Shown: in pieces, positions 35,840 through 45,424 of the stretch
Position numbering within the stretch: position 1 is the stretch's first letter
Layout of the letters: each line of letters opens with the position of its first letter
NCBI RefSeq assembly: GCF_000307225.1
Contig: NZ_HE978617.1
Span: forward strand, 79,180-143,179
Direction of reading: 5' to 3'
Length of the DNA: 64,000 bases
Origin: Anaerococcus vaginalis
GTDB taxonomy: Bacteria; Bacillota; Clostridia; Tissierellales; Peptoniphilaceae
Notes under the pieces: generated by a model
Database searches by the model: none
What the model saw: the letters and a program-made list of their open reading frames with translations, nothing else
Told to the model about the DNA's origin: nothing
Program-made: the position numbers and the translations under genes

Positions 35840-37138
35840 TTAAATATAATCAGATATTTCATCAATTTTTACGCTAACTTGCTTTCCATCTTCCATATCT
35901 TTAACAGAAACCATCTTCTTTTCAAATTCTTCTTGTCCGATTATCAAAACTTTTTTTACGCCAATTTTATCGGCATAGTTAATTTTTTTCTTAAATTTTC
36001 CTTCTTCAAGATATATATCTACTTTATACCCTTGATTTTTTAAATTATTTGCAATTTCAATAGCATAAAAATTTAATTTTTCATCCATAGGAATAACTAG
36101 GCAATCTGTGAATTTTTTTCTATATTTTTCTAAAAGGCCAAGTTGTTGAAATTGGTAAAATAATCTGGTAAGTCCGATTGAAAGTCCTGCTCCTGGAAGG
36201 TTTTGCTTTGAGAAATTTCCCGCAAGATTTTCATATCTTCCGCCTGAACAAACACTTCCAATAGATTCATATCCATCCAAAAATGTTTCATAAACTGTAG
36301 AAGTGTAATAATCAAGACCACGAGTAATGGAAAGATCTATCATTATTGACTTATCATCTATACCAAATTTAATCATATAATCATAAACTTCTTTTAATTC
36401 TTTCAAACCAATTTTATAATTTTCATTTAAGTCTAAAGTTTCAAGATAAGTTAAAAGTTTTTCATTTTCTCTCTTGTTATTTACAAGATCCATAAGCTTA
36501 TAAGCTTTTTCTTCTCCACAAATTTCAACTAAAAGCTCTTTTGTGCTTTCATCGCCAATTTTTGCTTTTTTATCAATAGTCCTTAAAACTTCTTCCTTAT
36601 TTTCAATTCCTATTGATTCAAAAAATCCATTTAACAATTTCCTATTGTTGATGTGAAATTTTATCCCATCAAATTCGAGTTTTTGGAAAATATCATAAAT
36701 CACCTTTGGCAAAAGAGCATCATTGTGGATTGATAGGGAATTATTTCCAATTATATCAATATCACATTGGTAAAATTCCTTGTATCTGCCTTTTTGATTT
36801 CTCTCTCCCCTATAAACTTTTGCAATTTGATATCTTTTAAAAGGAAAATTTAAGTCAGAAAAGTGTTCAGAAACATATCTTGCAAGAGGAACTGTCAAGT
36901 CAAATCTCAACGACATATCCTTTTTTGATGAGTCTATTCCAAAAATTTGTTTTTCAGTTTCCCCGCCACCCTTGGCAAATAAAATATCATTTTTTTCAAT
37001 AGCTGTTGTATCAATTGGCAAAAATTGATAAGACAAAAAAGTTTCTTCAATAATTTTTTTAATATAATCAAAAACTAATTGGTCTTCTGGCAAAAGCTCC
37101 ATAACACCTGCAATTGTTTGTGGTTTTACTATATTCAT
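35840..37138 (-). CDS. hisS: Histidyl-tRNA synthetase
   Basis: 432 aa class II synthetase. Class II motif 2 is in RYQIAKVYRGERNQKGRYKE, the histidine motif A is TRGLDYYTSTVYE, and motif 3 lies in AGLSIGLTRLF. A C-terminal anticodon-binding domain follows from about residue 335. The start MNIVKPQTIAGVMELLPED lacks the usual KGT-x-D-x-x-P form (it has PQTIAGVMELLP), seen in some Bacillota. It has an AAGGAGATTAGA site and precedes degV. Confidence 0.94.
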   Translation of the reverse strand: MNIVKPQTIAGVMELLPEDQLVFDYIKKIIEETFLSYQFLPIDTTAIEKNDILFAKGGGETEKQIFGIDSSKKDMSLRFDLTVPLARYVSEHFSDLNFPFKRYQIAKVYRGERNQKGRYKEFYQCDIDIIGNNSLSIHNDALLPKVIYDIFQKLEFDGIKFHINNRKLLNGFFESIGIENKEEVLRTIDKKAKIGDESTKELLVEICGEEKAYKLMDLVNNKRENEKLLTYLETLDLNENYKIGLKELKEVYDYMIKFGIDDKSIMIDLSITRGLDYYTSTVYETFLDGYESIGSVCSGGRYENLAGNFSKQNLPGAGLSIGLTRLFYQFQQLGLLEKYRKKFTDCLVIPMDEKLNFYAIEIANNLKNQGYKVDIYLEEGKFKKKINYADKIGVKKVLIIGQEEFEKKMVSVKDMEDGKQVSVKIDEISDYI

Positions 37139-37151
37139 TCTAATCTCCTTA

Positions 37152-37829
37152 TCATATCCATATCAAAGATCCAGTATCTAATAAATTAGTATCTGGATAT
37201 AATAAATTTAATTTTTCTTTATCTACTATATTTTTAATTATATCATAGGAATTTAATCTTTCTATATTTCCATTAAATAATAAGGTTTTTTCATCAATTT
37301 TTCCAAAACATCCACCCAAAAATCCCTTGTCAAATCCATCAAGAGGAATTTTTTCTTCCTTTAATAAAGTTATGGGAAGAATATTTTTCAATTTTTTGAA
37401 AATTCCCATATCAGAAGTCATTAGATTTTCATTAAAAACAAGCATAGAACATCTTGTATAACCCTGTTTTACAAATAAGTGTTTAATATTTTTTTCTTGA
37501 AAAAATAATTTAATATGTTTTTCCGTAAAATCATTGTGGATATAAAATTTTTTAAATTTTACAATATTATAAATGGCATCATAGGGATATTTTCCTAAAG
37601 CCTCATCTCCCCTTATTACATTTATATTTTTGAGATTTTTTTTGTAATAATCATAAACATTTTTATCAACAATTAAATTTTTATCATCCAATTTAAAAAT
37701 CGAAAGGTCTGGATGATCAGAAATTCTCTTGTCAAGATTTGGATTATCTATAGTTTTTAAATATTTGATTTTTTTGAAATCCAAAAAATCTGTAAATTCT
37801 TTTTTAGATTTATGGCTAATAATTAACAT
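37152..37829 (-). CDS. DUF6873-like GME-fold protein
   Basis: 225 aa. The layout resembles the DUF6873 family, which has the arginine-deiminase-like GME fold: paired repeats with YDAIYNIVKFKKFYIHND and a C-terminal GGCFGKIDEKTLLFNGNIER, where the Gly-Gly-Cys stands in an active-site-like position. The function is unknown. The ATG at 37829 follows AAGGAGGATT; the eight codons before it have no ribosome site. It lies 13 nt upstream of hisS. Confidence 0.75.
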   Translation of the reverse strand: MLIISHKSKKEFTDFLDFKKIKYLKTIDNPNLDKRISDHPDLSIFKLDDKNLIVDKNVYDYYKKNLKNINVIRGDEALGKYPYDAIYNIVKFKKFYIHNDFTEKHIKLFFQEKNIKHLFVKQGYTRCSMLVFNENLMTSDMGIFKKLKNILPITLLKEEKIPLDGFDKGFLGGCFGKIDEKTLLFNGNIERLNSYDIIKNIVDKEKLNLLYPDTNLLDTGSLIWI

Positions 37830-37878
37830 AATCCTCCTTAAATTTAGGTACAAAAAAAGTCCTCAATGAGGACAAATT

Positions 37879-37952
37879 TGGAGGCGCCACCCAGATTTGA
37901 ACTGGGGATAAAGGTGTTGCAGACCTCTGCCTTACCACTTGGCTATGGCGCC
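37879..37952 (-). tRNA. tRNA-Cys (GCA)
   Basis: The acceptor GGCGCC pairs with GGCGCC, the anticodon loop is CTGCAAC, the T arm is GTTCAAATC, the discriminator is U, and CCA is encoded. It is last of a three-tRNA cluster. Confidence 0.95.
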
Positions 37953-37955
37953 ATA

Positions 37956-38030
37956 TGGAGCGGAAGACGGGATTCGAACCCGCGACCCTCGCCTTGGCAA
38001 GGCGATACTCTACCACTGAGCCACTTCCGC
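37956..38030 (-). tRNA. tRNA-Gly (GCC)
   Basis: The acceptor GCGGAAG/CTTCCGC, anticodon GCC in TTGCCAA, T-loop GTTCGAATC, discriminator U and encoded CCA are all visible. It lies 3 nt from tRNA-Cys. Confidence 0.96.
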
Positions 38031-38036
38031 ACTTTC

Positions 38037-38112
38037 TGGTGCCCAGAGGCGGAATCGAACCACCGACACGGGGATTTTCAGTCCCCTGCTCTACCGACTG
38101 AGCTATCTGGGC
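38037..38112 (-). tRNA. tRNA-Phe (GAA)
   Basis: The acceptor GCCCAGA pairs with TCTGGGC, the anticodon is GAA in CTGAAAA, and the T-loop is GTTCGATTC, followed by A and encoded CCA. It is first in the cluster. Confidence 0.96.
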
Positions 38113-38127
38113 AAACATTACTTTTAT

Positions 38128-38156
38128 AGTATAAGACAAATCAAAATTATTGTCAA
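38128..38156 (-). promoter_or_regulatory. Promoter of the tRNA cluster
   Basis: TTGACA (38151-38156) and TATACT (38128-38133) with a 17-bp spacer lie 16 nt before tRNA-Phe, a near-consensus stable-RNA promoter. Confidence 0.85.
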
Positions 38157-38318
38157 ATATTTTTCCATTTTCAAAAGATTTTTTCGAAATTTTTTCTATA
38201 AAGTTTGCAAAATGAATTATACTATTAAAACTTATTTTTGCAAAATATTTATAATTTTTCCAAAACAAATATTAAGACTAAATACACTTTTAATAACATT
38301 CAAAAATTTTATTTTTCA

Positions 38319-38328
38319 TTTGGGTAAA
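38319..38328 (+). promoter_or_regulatory. TTTGGGTAAA box of the glyoxalase gene
   Basis: The variant TTTGGGTAAA lies 30 nt before the ATG, with TATAAT directly after it at 38331-38336. Confidence 0.5.
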
Positions 38329-38357
38329 GATATAATATAAAAATTTTAGGAGGTTTT

Positions 38358-38738
38358 ATGAAATTTAAGTCAATACATACTTGTATATATACTGATAATG
38401 ACAAGGAAAGCATAAAATTTTATGAAGATGCATTAAATATGCATATAACAAGCAGAAAAGATTTTGATGAAGATGAGTTTTCCCTAATTTATATGGCAAC
38501 AGAAGATGGGGCTTATGAACTTGAATTAACTTTTAATCATGACGGAAGAAAATATAAACATGGATCTTATTATGGTCATATGGCTTTTAAAGTAAAAGAT
38601 TTTGAAAAAGCTTATGAACTTCATAAAAAAATGGGAGTTGTAAGCCAAAAAATTGGAGGATTATCTGACGAATCAGATAAATTTTATTTTATAAAAGACC
38701 CACAAGGTTTTTCTATTGAAATAATTGAAGAAAAATAA
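38358..38738 (+). CDS. gloA: Glyoxalase I / VOC family protein
   Basis: 126 aa with two beta-alpha-beta-beta-beta modules. Metal ligands fall where glyoxalase I has them: His7, Glu56, His74 (YGHMAF) and Glu121 (SIEIIE). It would convert the methylglyoxal-thiol adduct to the S-lactoyl thioester. Relatives in the VOC superfamily have other substrates, so the reaction is probable but not certain. The site AGGAGG precedes the ATG. Confidence 0.85.
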   Translation: MKFKSIHTCIYTDNDKESIKFYEDALNMHITSRKDFDEDEFSLIYMATEDGAYELELTFNHDGRKYKHGSYYGHMAFKVKDFEKAYELHKKMGVVSQKIGGLSDESDKFYFIKDPQGFSIEIIEEK

Positions 38739-38754
38739 TTTATAAAAAACTTAA

Positions 38755-38783
38755 AAAATGGACCTGTTTGGTCCATTTTACTT
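38755..38783 (+). terminator. Terminator of the glyoxalase gene
   Basis: AAAATGGACC-TGTTT-GGTCCATTTT is a perfect 10-bp stem. Confidence 0.85.
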
Positions 38784-38858
38784 TGTAATTTTATATAAAA
38801 TTTTTTTATCCTAAAAAGCTATTTTTTAAATTTTAAACTTTACTTATATTTTTTTATT

Positions 38859-39431
38859 TTAATTTTTTTCAACATTTATTTCTCTTTTAACCCTACATGG
38901 ATTTCCAAAGGCAAGAGAGTTTTCTTTTATATCTTTTGTTATGACTGAGCCTGAACCAATCACTGTATTATCTCCTACTTTTACACCTGGATTTATTACT
39001 ACATTTGCCCCTATCCAAACATTTTTTCCTATTTCTATCTCATAAGCGTATTCTAAGCCTTCATTTCTTTTTTTATAGGATAAAGGGTGTCCTGCAGTTG
39101 ATATTATTACATTTGGTCCTATAAATACATTATCTCCAATTTTTACTTTTGCACCATCTAAAATTGTTAAATTATGATTTGCATAGAAATTTTCTCCTAT
39201 CTCTATATTGAAACCATAATCGCAATAAAATGGACTTTCTATCGTGAAATTTTCTTTAGTTTTTATTTTTAATTTTTTTATTATTTCTTTTTGCTTTTTT
39301 CTATTTGATGGTTTAGTTTGGTTAAATTCGAAGCATAAATCTTGAGCTTTTTGTCTTAATTTTAAGATTTCCTCATCATTATTCGCATTATAAATTTCTC
39401 CATTTATCATTTTTTCCAATTCTTTCATCAT
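38859..39431 (-). CDS. Maltose/galactoside O-acetyltransferase family protein
   Basis: 190 aa. After an N-terminal Mac domain come the left-handed beta-helix hexapeptide repeats (VFIGPNVIIS, IGANVVINPGVKVGDNTVIG). The catalytic His is in STAGHPLSYK. It transfers acetyl from acetyl-CoA to sugars. Its ATG overlaps the rnhA stop (ATGA), and it ends the deoC-amylase-rnhA run. Confidence 0.9.
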   Translation of the reverse strand: MMKELEKMINGEIYNANNDEEILKLRQKAQDLCFEFNQTKPSNRKKQKEIIKKLKIKTKENFTIESPFYCDYGFNIEIGENFYANHNLTILDGAKVKIGDNVFIGPNVIISTAGHPLSYKKRNEGLEYAYEIEIGKNVWIGANVVINPGVKVGDNTVIGSGSVITKDIKENSLAFGNPCRVKREINVEKN

Positions 39432-40012
39432 TCAATCCCCAAAGATTTTTTTGCCAAAAAATCAGCCTTATCATTGTATTTATCGTTTGAATGAGCCTTT
39501 ACTTTTATAAAGTGTACTTCTATTTTATCTTTTGCTTTTTGGAAAAATTCATAGTATCTTTTGGTTAACTCATTATTTCTTTTCCAATCTCCTTTTGCCC
39601 AAGATTCTATTCCCTGGTAGTCAAAATGAATATATATTGTTTTTTTTCCATCAACTATTGCCTTATTTATTGCACCAACGCTCGCTTTTACTTCTCCTGC
39701 AACGTTTCTATGGATATGAAATTCATCGTCAAAATTTTTAGATATTTCTTCTATTTTTTCATCTGTTATATAGACTATACCAACCCCATATTTTTTATCT
39801 TTTTTTGAGTATGAACCGTCAATATAGGCTATTACAGAGTCCTTGTCGGCCTTTATTTCTATTTCTTTATCTTCCAAAAAATCTATCGCATCTTCTTTTT
39901 TCTTAAATGACTTATATATTGCTCCCTTATATCCTTTTACTTCTTTTAAACACAAATCCCAGGATGTATATATCCCAGGATTTCTGCCTTTTTTTACTGC
40001 ATAATATTTCAT
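39428..40012 (-). CDS. rnhA: Ribonuclease H1 with N-terminal hybrid-binding domain
   Basis: 194 aa. The N-terminal viroplasmin/HBD domain is YYAVKKGRNPGIYTSWDLC. The RNase H domain has the carboxylates DGSY, GEVKA, HFDYQGIE and NDKADFLAKK. It cleaves RNA in RNA-DNA hybrids. It lies 5 nt after the amylase gene. Confidence 0.92.
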   Translation of the reverse strand: MKYYAVKKGRNPGIYTSWDLCLKEVKGYKGAIYKSFKKKEDAIDFLEDKEIEIKADKDSVIAYIDGSYSKKDKKYGVGIVYITDEKIEEISKNFDDEFHIHRNVAGEVKASVGAINKAIVDGKKTIYIHFDYQGIESWAKGDWKRNNELTKRYYEFFQKAKDKIEVHFIKVKAHSNDKYNDKADFLAKKSLGIE

Positions 40013-40017
40013 TTATA

Positions 40018-41463
40018 TTAATTTTCCTTTTCTGCCCAATATGAAACTGACCCAGGACCAACCTCAAAAATTCCATTTCCATCTTCATCGATTGTAACTT
40101 GGTTTTTGTTATTTCCTGACAAGTCTATATAGGTTTTTCCAGCCTCTTCTTCTCCAACAAACATTTGTTTTTCAGCCATATCTCCTATAGAAATCAAAAC
40201 TGCAAGAGATGAAGTTTTAGCATCAGTTCTTCTTACCCAACCTACAACTTGTGGATTGTCAAAATAATCATCTTGATTTCCAAAAGCATATTTTTTTCTC
40301 ACATCAAGCATCTTATCAAGCATTTCTTTTAAAGGATCTTTTTCAATTTCTCCTTTTAGACCATAATAATCTCCTGCAAATATGCAAGGATATCCATCTT
40401 TCCTTAGTAAAATCAAAGAATAGGCAATTTCTTTAAACCAATCTTCAACCCAAGATTCTAAAGATTGATTTGGTTGAGAATCGTGATTGTCGACAAAAGT
40501 TACTGCTTGGAGAGGATGATTTTCCACAATTGTGTTTTTGAAAATATTTCTCATATCATAATTTCCATTTGACTTGCTTGCCTCTTCAAAATGAAAATGA
40601 AGTGGAACATCAAATAAATCAATTTTCCAATTAGTATCATCCAAATATCCATCAATTTGACCCTCGTCATATTGCCAATATTCTCCAAAAAGATAAAAAT
40701 CATCTTTCTTTTTTTCCATAATATATTTGGATAAATCATAAATAAACTCATCAGAAATATGTTTTAAGGCATCATACCTAAATCCATCAACCTTGGTTTC
40801 TTCAATAAACCAATCAACCCATTTGAAAATTTCTTCTCTTACTTCTGGGTGGGAATGATCAATATCGGCGTTCATTAGATAATCAAAATTTCCTTTTTCA
40901 TCACTTACGCCCTCATCCCAATATTTTCCATCACCAAGGATTCTAAAAATTGCCTTTGTGTCTGTATTTGCATCATAATCAACGCCTGTAAAATGATAAT
41001 AATGCCAAACAAAATCAGAGTATTTTCCAGATCTTCCAGGAAAATTAAAACCTGTCCAAGCTTTTATTTTCATATCTTCTGATACATCTTTTTCCCTGTT
41101 GTTTTGATCTACCATTCTCGCCATAAATTCTTCTTCAAAATCGGCATTTCCCTTGTGATTTAAAACAACATCGGCATAAACTTTCACCTCATTTTTGTGA
41201 AGTTCATCAATTGCTTCAAGAAGTTCCTTTTTTGTTCCATACTTTGTTCTGACTGTGCCTTTTTGGTCAAATTCTCCCAAATCCCACAAGTCATATATTC
41301 CATATCCTACATCTTGGTCGCCACCACCCTTACACATTGGTGGAAGCCAGAGAGCATCAATTCCTGCATCCTTTATATTTTTTGCATTTTCCTTTAAAAA
41401 TTTATAATAGCATCCATCAGCGGGAGTATCCCACTCAAATGCCTGCATCATAACAAAACTCAT
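40018..41463 (-). CDS. Cytoplasmic alpha-amylase, GH13
   Basis: 481 aa with no signal peptide, so it acts inside the cell, probably on glycogen or imported maltodextrin. GH13 regions are ADVVLNHKG, GFRYDALKHI (nucleophile Asp), YLFGEYW (acid/base Glu) and FVDNHDSQP. The domain order fits the AmyA/GH13_5 type. The ATG at 41463 stands 1 nt after the deoC stop; the TTG six codons earlier is a weak alternative. Confidence 0.92.
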   Translation of the reverse strand: MSFVMMQAFEWDTPADGCYYKFLKENAKNIKDAGIDALWLPPMCKGGGDQDVGYGIYDLWDLGEFDQKGTVRTKYGTKKELLEAIDELHKNEVKVYADVVLNHKGNADFEEEFMARMVDQNNREKDVSEDMKIKAWTGFNFPGRSGKYSDFVWHYYHFTGVDYDANTDTKAIFRILGDGKYWDEGVSDEKGNFDYLMNADIDHSHPEVREEIFKWVDWFIEETKVDGFRYDALKHISDEFIYDLSKYIMEKKKDDFYLFGEYWQYDEGQIDGYLDDTNWKIDLFDVPLHFHFEEASKSNGNYDMRNIFKNTIVENHPLQAVTFVDNHDSQPNQSLESWVEDWFKEIAYSLILLRKDGYPCIFAGDYYGLKGEIEKDPLKEMLDKMLDVRKKYAFGNQDDYFDNPQVVGWVRRTDAKTSSLAVLISIGDMAEKQMFVGEEEAGKTYIDLSGNNKNQVTIDEDGNGIFEVGPGSVSYWAEKEN

Positions 41464-41464
41464 T

Positions 41465-42106
41465 TTATTTTTCGCCTTCAACTATGGCAATTGATGCAGA
41501 ACATCCAAGCCTTGTTGCTCCAGCGTTTATCATTTTAATTGCATCTTCATAAGAATGGATTCCTCCACTTGCCTTAACTCCCATTTTTTCTCCAACAGTC
41601 TTTCTCATAAGAGCCACATCTTCTTCTGTTGCCCCACCATTAGAAAATCCTGTAGAAGTTTTTACAAAATCAGCACCAGCTTCTTTAGAAAGTTCACATA
41701 CCTTTATTTTTTCATCATCAGAAAGTAGGCAAGTCTCAATGATAACCTTCAAAATTTTATCCCCACAAGCCTTTTTTACTTCTTTAATATCTTCCAAAAC
41801 AAAGCCATAATCCTTATCTTTTAATCTTCCAACATTAATTACCATATCAATCTCATCTGCCCCATCCTTTATGGCATCTTTTGTTTCAAAAACCTTTGCC
41901 TTTGTAGTCATAGCACCCAAAGGAAATCCTATTACAGATGTAATTCTAATATCCTTATCCATATCTCTAATAAAAGAAACATAAGAAGAATTTACACAAA
42001 CAGATTTGAAGTCGTATTCATTTGCCTCGTCAACAATTTTTTTAATTTCATCCTTTTTTGCATCAGCCTTTAATAAAGTGTGGTCAATATATTGGTTAAT
42101 TTTCAT
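41465..42106 (-). CDS. deoC: Deoxyribose-phosphate aldolase
   Basis: 213 aa. It splits 2-deoxyribose-5-phosphate to glyceraldehyde-3-phosphate and acetaldehyde. The Schiff-base Lys is in [28 protein letters not shown] and VKASGGIHS are further family blocks. The ATG at 42106 has AAAGGAG and overlaps the phosphatase gene end by 11 nt. Start codons further upstream lack a site. Confidence 0.95.
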   Translation of the reverse strand: MKINQYIDHTLLKADAKKDEIKKIVDEANEYDFKSVCVNSSYVSFIRDMDKDIRITSVIGFPLGAMTTKAKVFETKDAIKDGADEIDMVINVGRLKDKDYGFVLEDIKEVKKACGDKILKVIIETCLLSDDEKIKVCELSKEAGADFVKTSTGFSNGGATEEDVALMRKTVGEKMGVKASGGIHSYEDAIKMINAGATRLGCSASIAIVEGEK

Positions 42107-43196
42107 TTTTTTCTCCTTTATAATCAATTAAAGCAAGGCTTATATCATCATCTTGCTCACCCCAAGTAAACTTTTCCAAATCTTTTAAAATATAATCAAG
42201 ATTTTTATTATCTTTAAGTTTTTCCATTAATCTTTCTTGGGAATATTCATTTTTGCCAATATCCTTGCTTTCAGTAACACCATCAGTGTAAAATAAAATC
42301 TTATCTTTTGAATTAAGCCTAATAGTAACTTCTTGGTAAATATTTTGTTCAATAATATTTGAAATCATCCTGCCAGAAACAACAAGTTTATTCACACGAT
42401 TTTTCTTTTCAAGTAAATGAAGAGGCGGACAATTATGACCTGCATTTGAGTAGGTTAGGCTATCTTTTTCCATATCAAAAATACCCAGCCAAACAGTAAA
42501 ATACTGAGAAGAATTCATATCAAGTTTTACAAACTCTTCCCTAAGCTTTTTTAAAACTTGAGCAGGCGAAAAAAAAGGCTCCCTTTCAAAAATGCCACTT
42601 ATGGATAATTTAACGAACATAGTCATAATAGAAGATTTCACTCCATGGCCCATAACATCTGCTATATAAAAAGCATATTTATTTTCATCAATCTTTATAA
42701 TATCAAACAAATCCCCCGAAAGATCATTTGAAGGAACATATCTTCCCTCCAATTTTATATCCCCATAAGTCTTATTTTTAGGTAAAATATTAGCTTGAAT
42801 TTTCCTAACAAATCTAATATCTTCAAGCATTTTCCTATTTGCATTAAAAAGATCAACTTTCATCTTGGATTCGCTGGTTATATCTCTATAAACTTCAATA
42901 ATCCCAACAAATTCATTATTATTATAAAGAGGAGAAGACTTGATAGAATAATATTTTCCATTAATAAGTTTTTCTTCCTCAATTGTAGTATTTTTAAAAA
43001 TATCTGCTTTTTCGCTAAGCTTTTCCGTGTCAATATTTTGCTCAATGAGTGATCTATCAAGATGTATATCTCGTTTCATTTTTTCATTAATAAAAACAAG
43101 CCTCCCGTACTTATCAAGTATCCTGACCCAGTCATCCATTGAGTTTAAGACATAGAAATTATCATCCCTAAATTTTTCTATACTTTTCTTATCCAT
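42096..43196 (-). CDS. PAS domain SpoIIE-type serine phosphatase
   Basis: 366 aa. A PAS sensor domain spans about 10-115 ([30 protein letters not shown]), a helical linker 120-140, and a PPM/SpoIIE phosphatase domain from about 150. Metal motifs are [22 protein letters not shown] and [10 protein letters not shown]. This RsbP-like layout regulates anti-sigma antagonists in other Bacillota. No anti-sigma or antagonist gene is next to it here. It heads the deoC-amylase-rnhA-acetyltransferase run. Confidence 0.9.
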   Translation of the reverse strand: MDKKSIEKFRDDNFYVLNSMDDWVRILDKYGRLVFINEKMKRDIHLDRSLIEQNIDTEKLSEKADIFKNTTIEEEKLINGKYYSIKSSPLYNNNEFVGIIEVYRDITSESKMKVDLFNANRKMLEDIRFVRKIQANILPKNKTYGDIKLEGRYVPSNDLSGDLFDIIKIDENKYAFYIADVMGHGVKSSIMTMFVKLSISGIFEREPFFSPAQVLKKLREEFVKLDMNSSQYFTVWLGIFDMEKDSLTYSNAGHNCPPLHLLEKKNRVNKLVVSGRMISNIIEQNIYQEVTIRLNSKDKILFYTDGVTESKDIGKNEYSQERLMEKLKDNKNLDYILKDLEKFTWGEQDDDISLALIDYKGEKNEN

Positions 43197-43429
43197 AAGA
43201 ACCTCTTTATGACTTTTATTCTTCTTTTATGGTAACATTTATAGGATATATTTTCAATTAATCACTTAATCTTTACAAATTTTTATAAAAATCAAAATTT
43301 TTTTTAAAAAACTTTAAAAATTCTAAGAAAACAAAAAATCTTATATATAAATAATTTTAATAAAAGTAAATTATATTTTTCATCATGATTTTTAAGTAAA
43401 ATACAAAACAAAATTTTCAAAAATAAAAA

Positions 43430-43465
43430 AATCCAAAAAAAAGCACCTTATTTTCATAAGATGCT
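43430..43465 (-). terminator. Terminator of the S10-spc-alpha operon
   Basis: AGCATCTTAT and ATAAGGTGCT (minus strand) pair with one mismatch and are followed by eight Ts, 13 nt after rplQ. The rest of 43197-43477 shows nothing else. Confidence 0.85.
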
Positions 43466-43477
43466 ATAGAGTAAGTT

Positions 43478-43819
43478 TTATACAAGTTCTAGTATTGCTC
43501 TTTCTGAACCATCACCTTGTCTTGGTCCAAGTTTCAATACTCTAGTATATCCACCGTTTCTATCTTCATATTTTGGTGCAATTTCACCAAATAATTTTTG
43601 AACTGTAGATGGTTTATATATATATTGAGCTGCTTGTCTTCTTGTGTGAAGTGTATTTTTCTTTCCTAATGTAATCATACGATCAGCCATTTTTTGAGTT
43701 TCTTTTGCTCTTGTTAGTGTAGTAGTAATTCTACCATTGTCTAACAAAGAAGTTACTTGATTTCTAAGTAGGGCATTTCTATGATCTGTTCTTCTACCAA
43801 GCTTTCTTTTATTAGCCAT
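43478..43819 (-). CDS. rplQ: Ribosomal protein bL17
   Basis: 113 aa of the 50S subunit. It begins [20 protein letters not shown] and ends in the usual [12 protein letters not shown]. Two ATGs are adjacent; the second gives the conserved N-terminus. It is the last gene of the operon, right before the terminator. Confidence 0.97.
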   Translation of the reverse strand: MANKRKLGRRTDHRNALLRNQVTSLLDNGRITTTLTRAKETQKMADRMITLGKKNTLHTRRQAAQYIYKPSTVQKLFGEIAPKYEDRNGGYTRVLKLGPRQGDGSERAILELV

Positions 43820-43828
43820 CATATCCTC

Positions 43829-44785
43829 CTATTCTTCTCTTAAACTAAGTCCTAAACTATGGATTTTGTTTATAACTTCTTCAAGTGATTTTTTACCGAA
43901 ATTTTTAATATCCTTTAGTTCAGATTCGCTTTTTTCTATTATCTCACCAACAGTATTATATCCTGCTCTTTTTAGACAATTGAATGATCTTAATGAAAGA
44001 TCTAATTCCTCAATAGTTTTTGATAATTCAACTTGATTATCATCTTCTTCTAAGATTTCTTCAACTTCTTCTTCCTCATCTTCTGGTGGGAATTGTTGTC
44101 CTGGAAGGTCTTTGAAAAATCTTATATCTTCCATTAATATTGAAGCACCTTCAGATAAGGCCTCTTGTGGAGTAATTGTTCCATCAGTCCATACTTCAAG
44201 AATTAATTTATCATAATCTGTAGACTCGCCAACTCTTGTATTTTCAACTGTAAAGTTTACACTTTTAACTGGAGTAAATGATGAATCTATAGCTATAGCT
44301 CCTATTGGGTCAGTATCTTTTTTATTTTGTTCAGCTACTCTATATCCTTTACCATCAGTAACATCAAGAGCTACAAATAGTCTTCCCTTATCATTAACTG
44401 TTGCAATGTAATGATCAGGATTTGCCACATCAACTTGGGCATCTGTTTTTATATCTTTTGCTGTAACAATTTTAGGTCCTTCTATATCTAAAAATAGTGT
44501 TAGATCTTCTTTAGTATGTTTTTTAATATCAATACCCTTGATATTTAATATTAATTCAGGTACATCTTCAACAACTCCTGGAATTGTAGAAAATTCATGT
44601 AGTACCCCGTCTATAAGAATCTTTGAGACGCTAGAACCAGGTAAGGATGATAAAAGCATCCTTCTCATACTGTTTCCTATGGTAGTACCATAGCCTCTTT
44701 CGAGTGGATATAGAACAAATTTTCCGTAATTTTTATCTTCGTCTATATCTAAAATTTCAATTTTTGTATCTAATTTCTCTATCAT
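43829..44785 (-). CDS. rpoA: RNA polymerase alpha subunit
   Basis: 318 aa. The N-terminal dimerisation domain (YGTTIGNSMRRMLLSSLPG) is joined by an acidic linker (about 225-245) to the C-terminal domain that binds UP elements and activators (SLRSFNCLKRAGYNTVGEI). It lies 33 nt after rpsD. Confidence 0.97.
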   Translation of the reverse strand: MIEKLDTKIEILDIDEDKNYGKFVLYPLERGYGTTIGNSMRRMLLSSLPGSSVSKILIDGVLHEFSTIPGVVEDVPELILNIKGIDIKKHTKEDLTLFLDIEGPKIVTAKDIKTDAQVDVANPDHYIATVNDKGRLFVALDVTDGKGYRVAEQNKKDTDPIGAIAIDSSFTPVKSVNFTVENTRVGESTDYDKLILEVWTDGTITPQEALSEGASILMEDIRFFKDLPGQQFPPEDEEEEVEEILEEDDNQVELSKTIEELDLSLRSFNCLKRAGYNTVGEIIEKSESELKDIKNFGKKSLEEVINKIHSLGLSLREE

Positions 44786-44818
44786 TGTATCTCCTTAGTT
44801 CTAACAATTTAACTAATT

Positions 44819-45412
44819 CTATTTAGAATAGAACTCAACAATCATACGTTCTTCTACAGGTATATCTATATCTTCTCTTGTTGGGAAGTTTGTAACTTTT
44901 ACCTTTAAGTTTTCTAAATCTGAATCTAGCCATGAAACTACACCAAAAGATTTATTTGTTTCTTTGATAGTTTTAAATAATTGGCTTGATCTTGATTTTT
45001 CTTTAACTTCAATAACATCTCCTTCGCTTACAAGTATTGATGGGATGTCTACACTTTTTCCATTTAATAATAAATGTCCGTGTGTAACGATTTGCCTTGC
45101 TTCTCTTCTTGTTCTTGCAAGTCCTGATCTAAATGCTATATTGTCAAGTCTTCTTTCACAAAGGATAACTAGGTTTTCACCTGTTTGTCCTTGCATTTTT
45201 GAAGCTTTTTCATAATAGCTTCTAAATTGTTTTTCACTTACTCCGTAGATGAATTTAGCTTTTTGTTTTTCCCTTTGTTGCATACCATATTCACTAAGTT
45301 TTCTTCTTTGATTAGAGTTTGATCTTTTTGATTCTCCTGAGTAACCTAAATATGCTGGGCTAATTCCTAAGCTTCTACATCTTTTAAATATTGGATCTCT
45401 ATTTACTGCCAT
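44819..45412 (-). CDS. rpsD: Ribosomal protein uS4
   Basis: 197 aa. Initiates 30S body assembly. The S4 RNA-binding domain is RLDNIAFRSGLARTRREARQ. The N-terminus (FKRCRSLGISPAYLGYSGES) has only one Cys, so it is the zinc-free (C-) form. It lies 12 nt after rpsK. Confidence 0.97.
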   Translation of the reverse strand: MAVNRDPIFKRCRSLGISPAYLGYSGESKRSNSNQRRKLSEYGMQQREKQKAKFIYGVSEKQFRSYYEKASKMQGQTGENLVILCERRLDNIAFRSGLARTRREARQIVTHGHLLLNGKSVDIPSILVSEGDVIEVKEKSRSSQLFKTIKETNKSFGVVSWLDSDLENLKVKVTNFPTREDIDIPVEERMIVEFYSK

Positions 45413-45424
45413 AGTTTCTCCTTA

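Noticed and set aside
37816..38268. 150-aa and 87-aa ORFs over the tRNA cluster
   Set aside because: They read through three tRNA genes with complete cloverleaf features.
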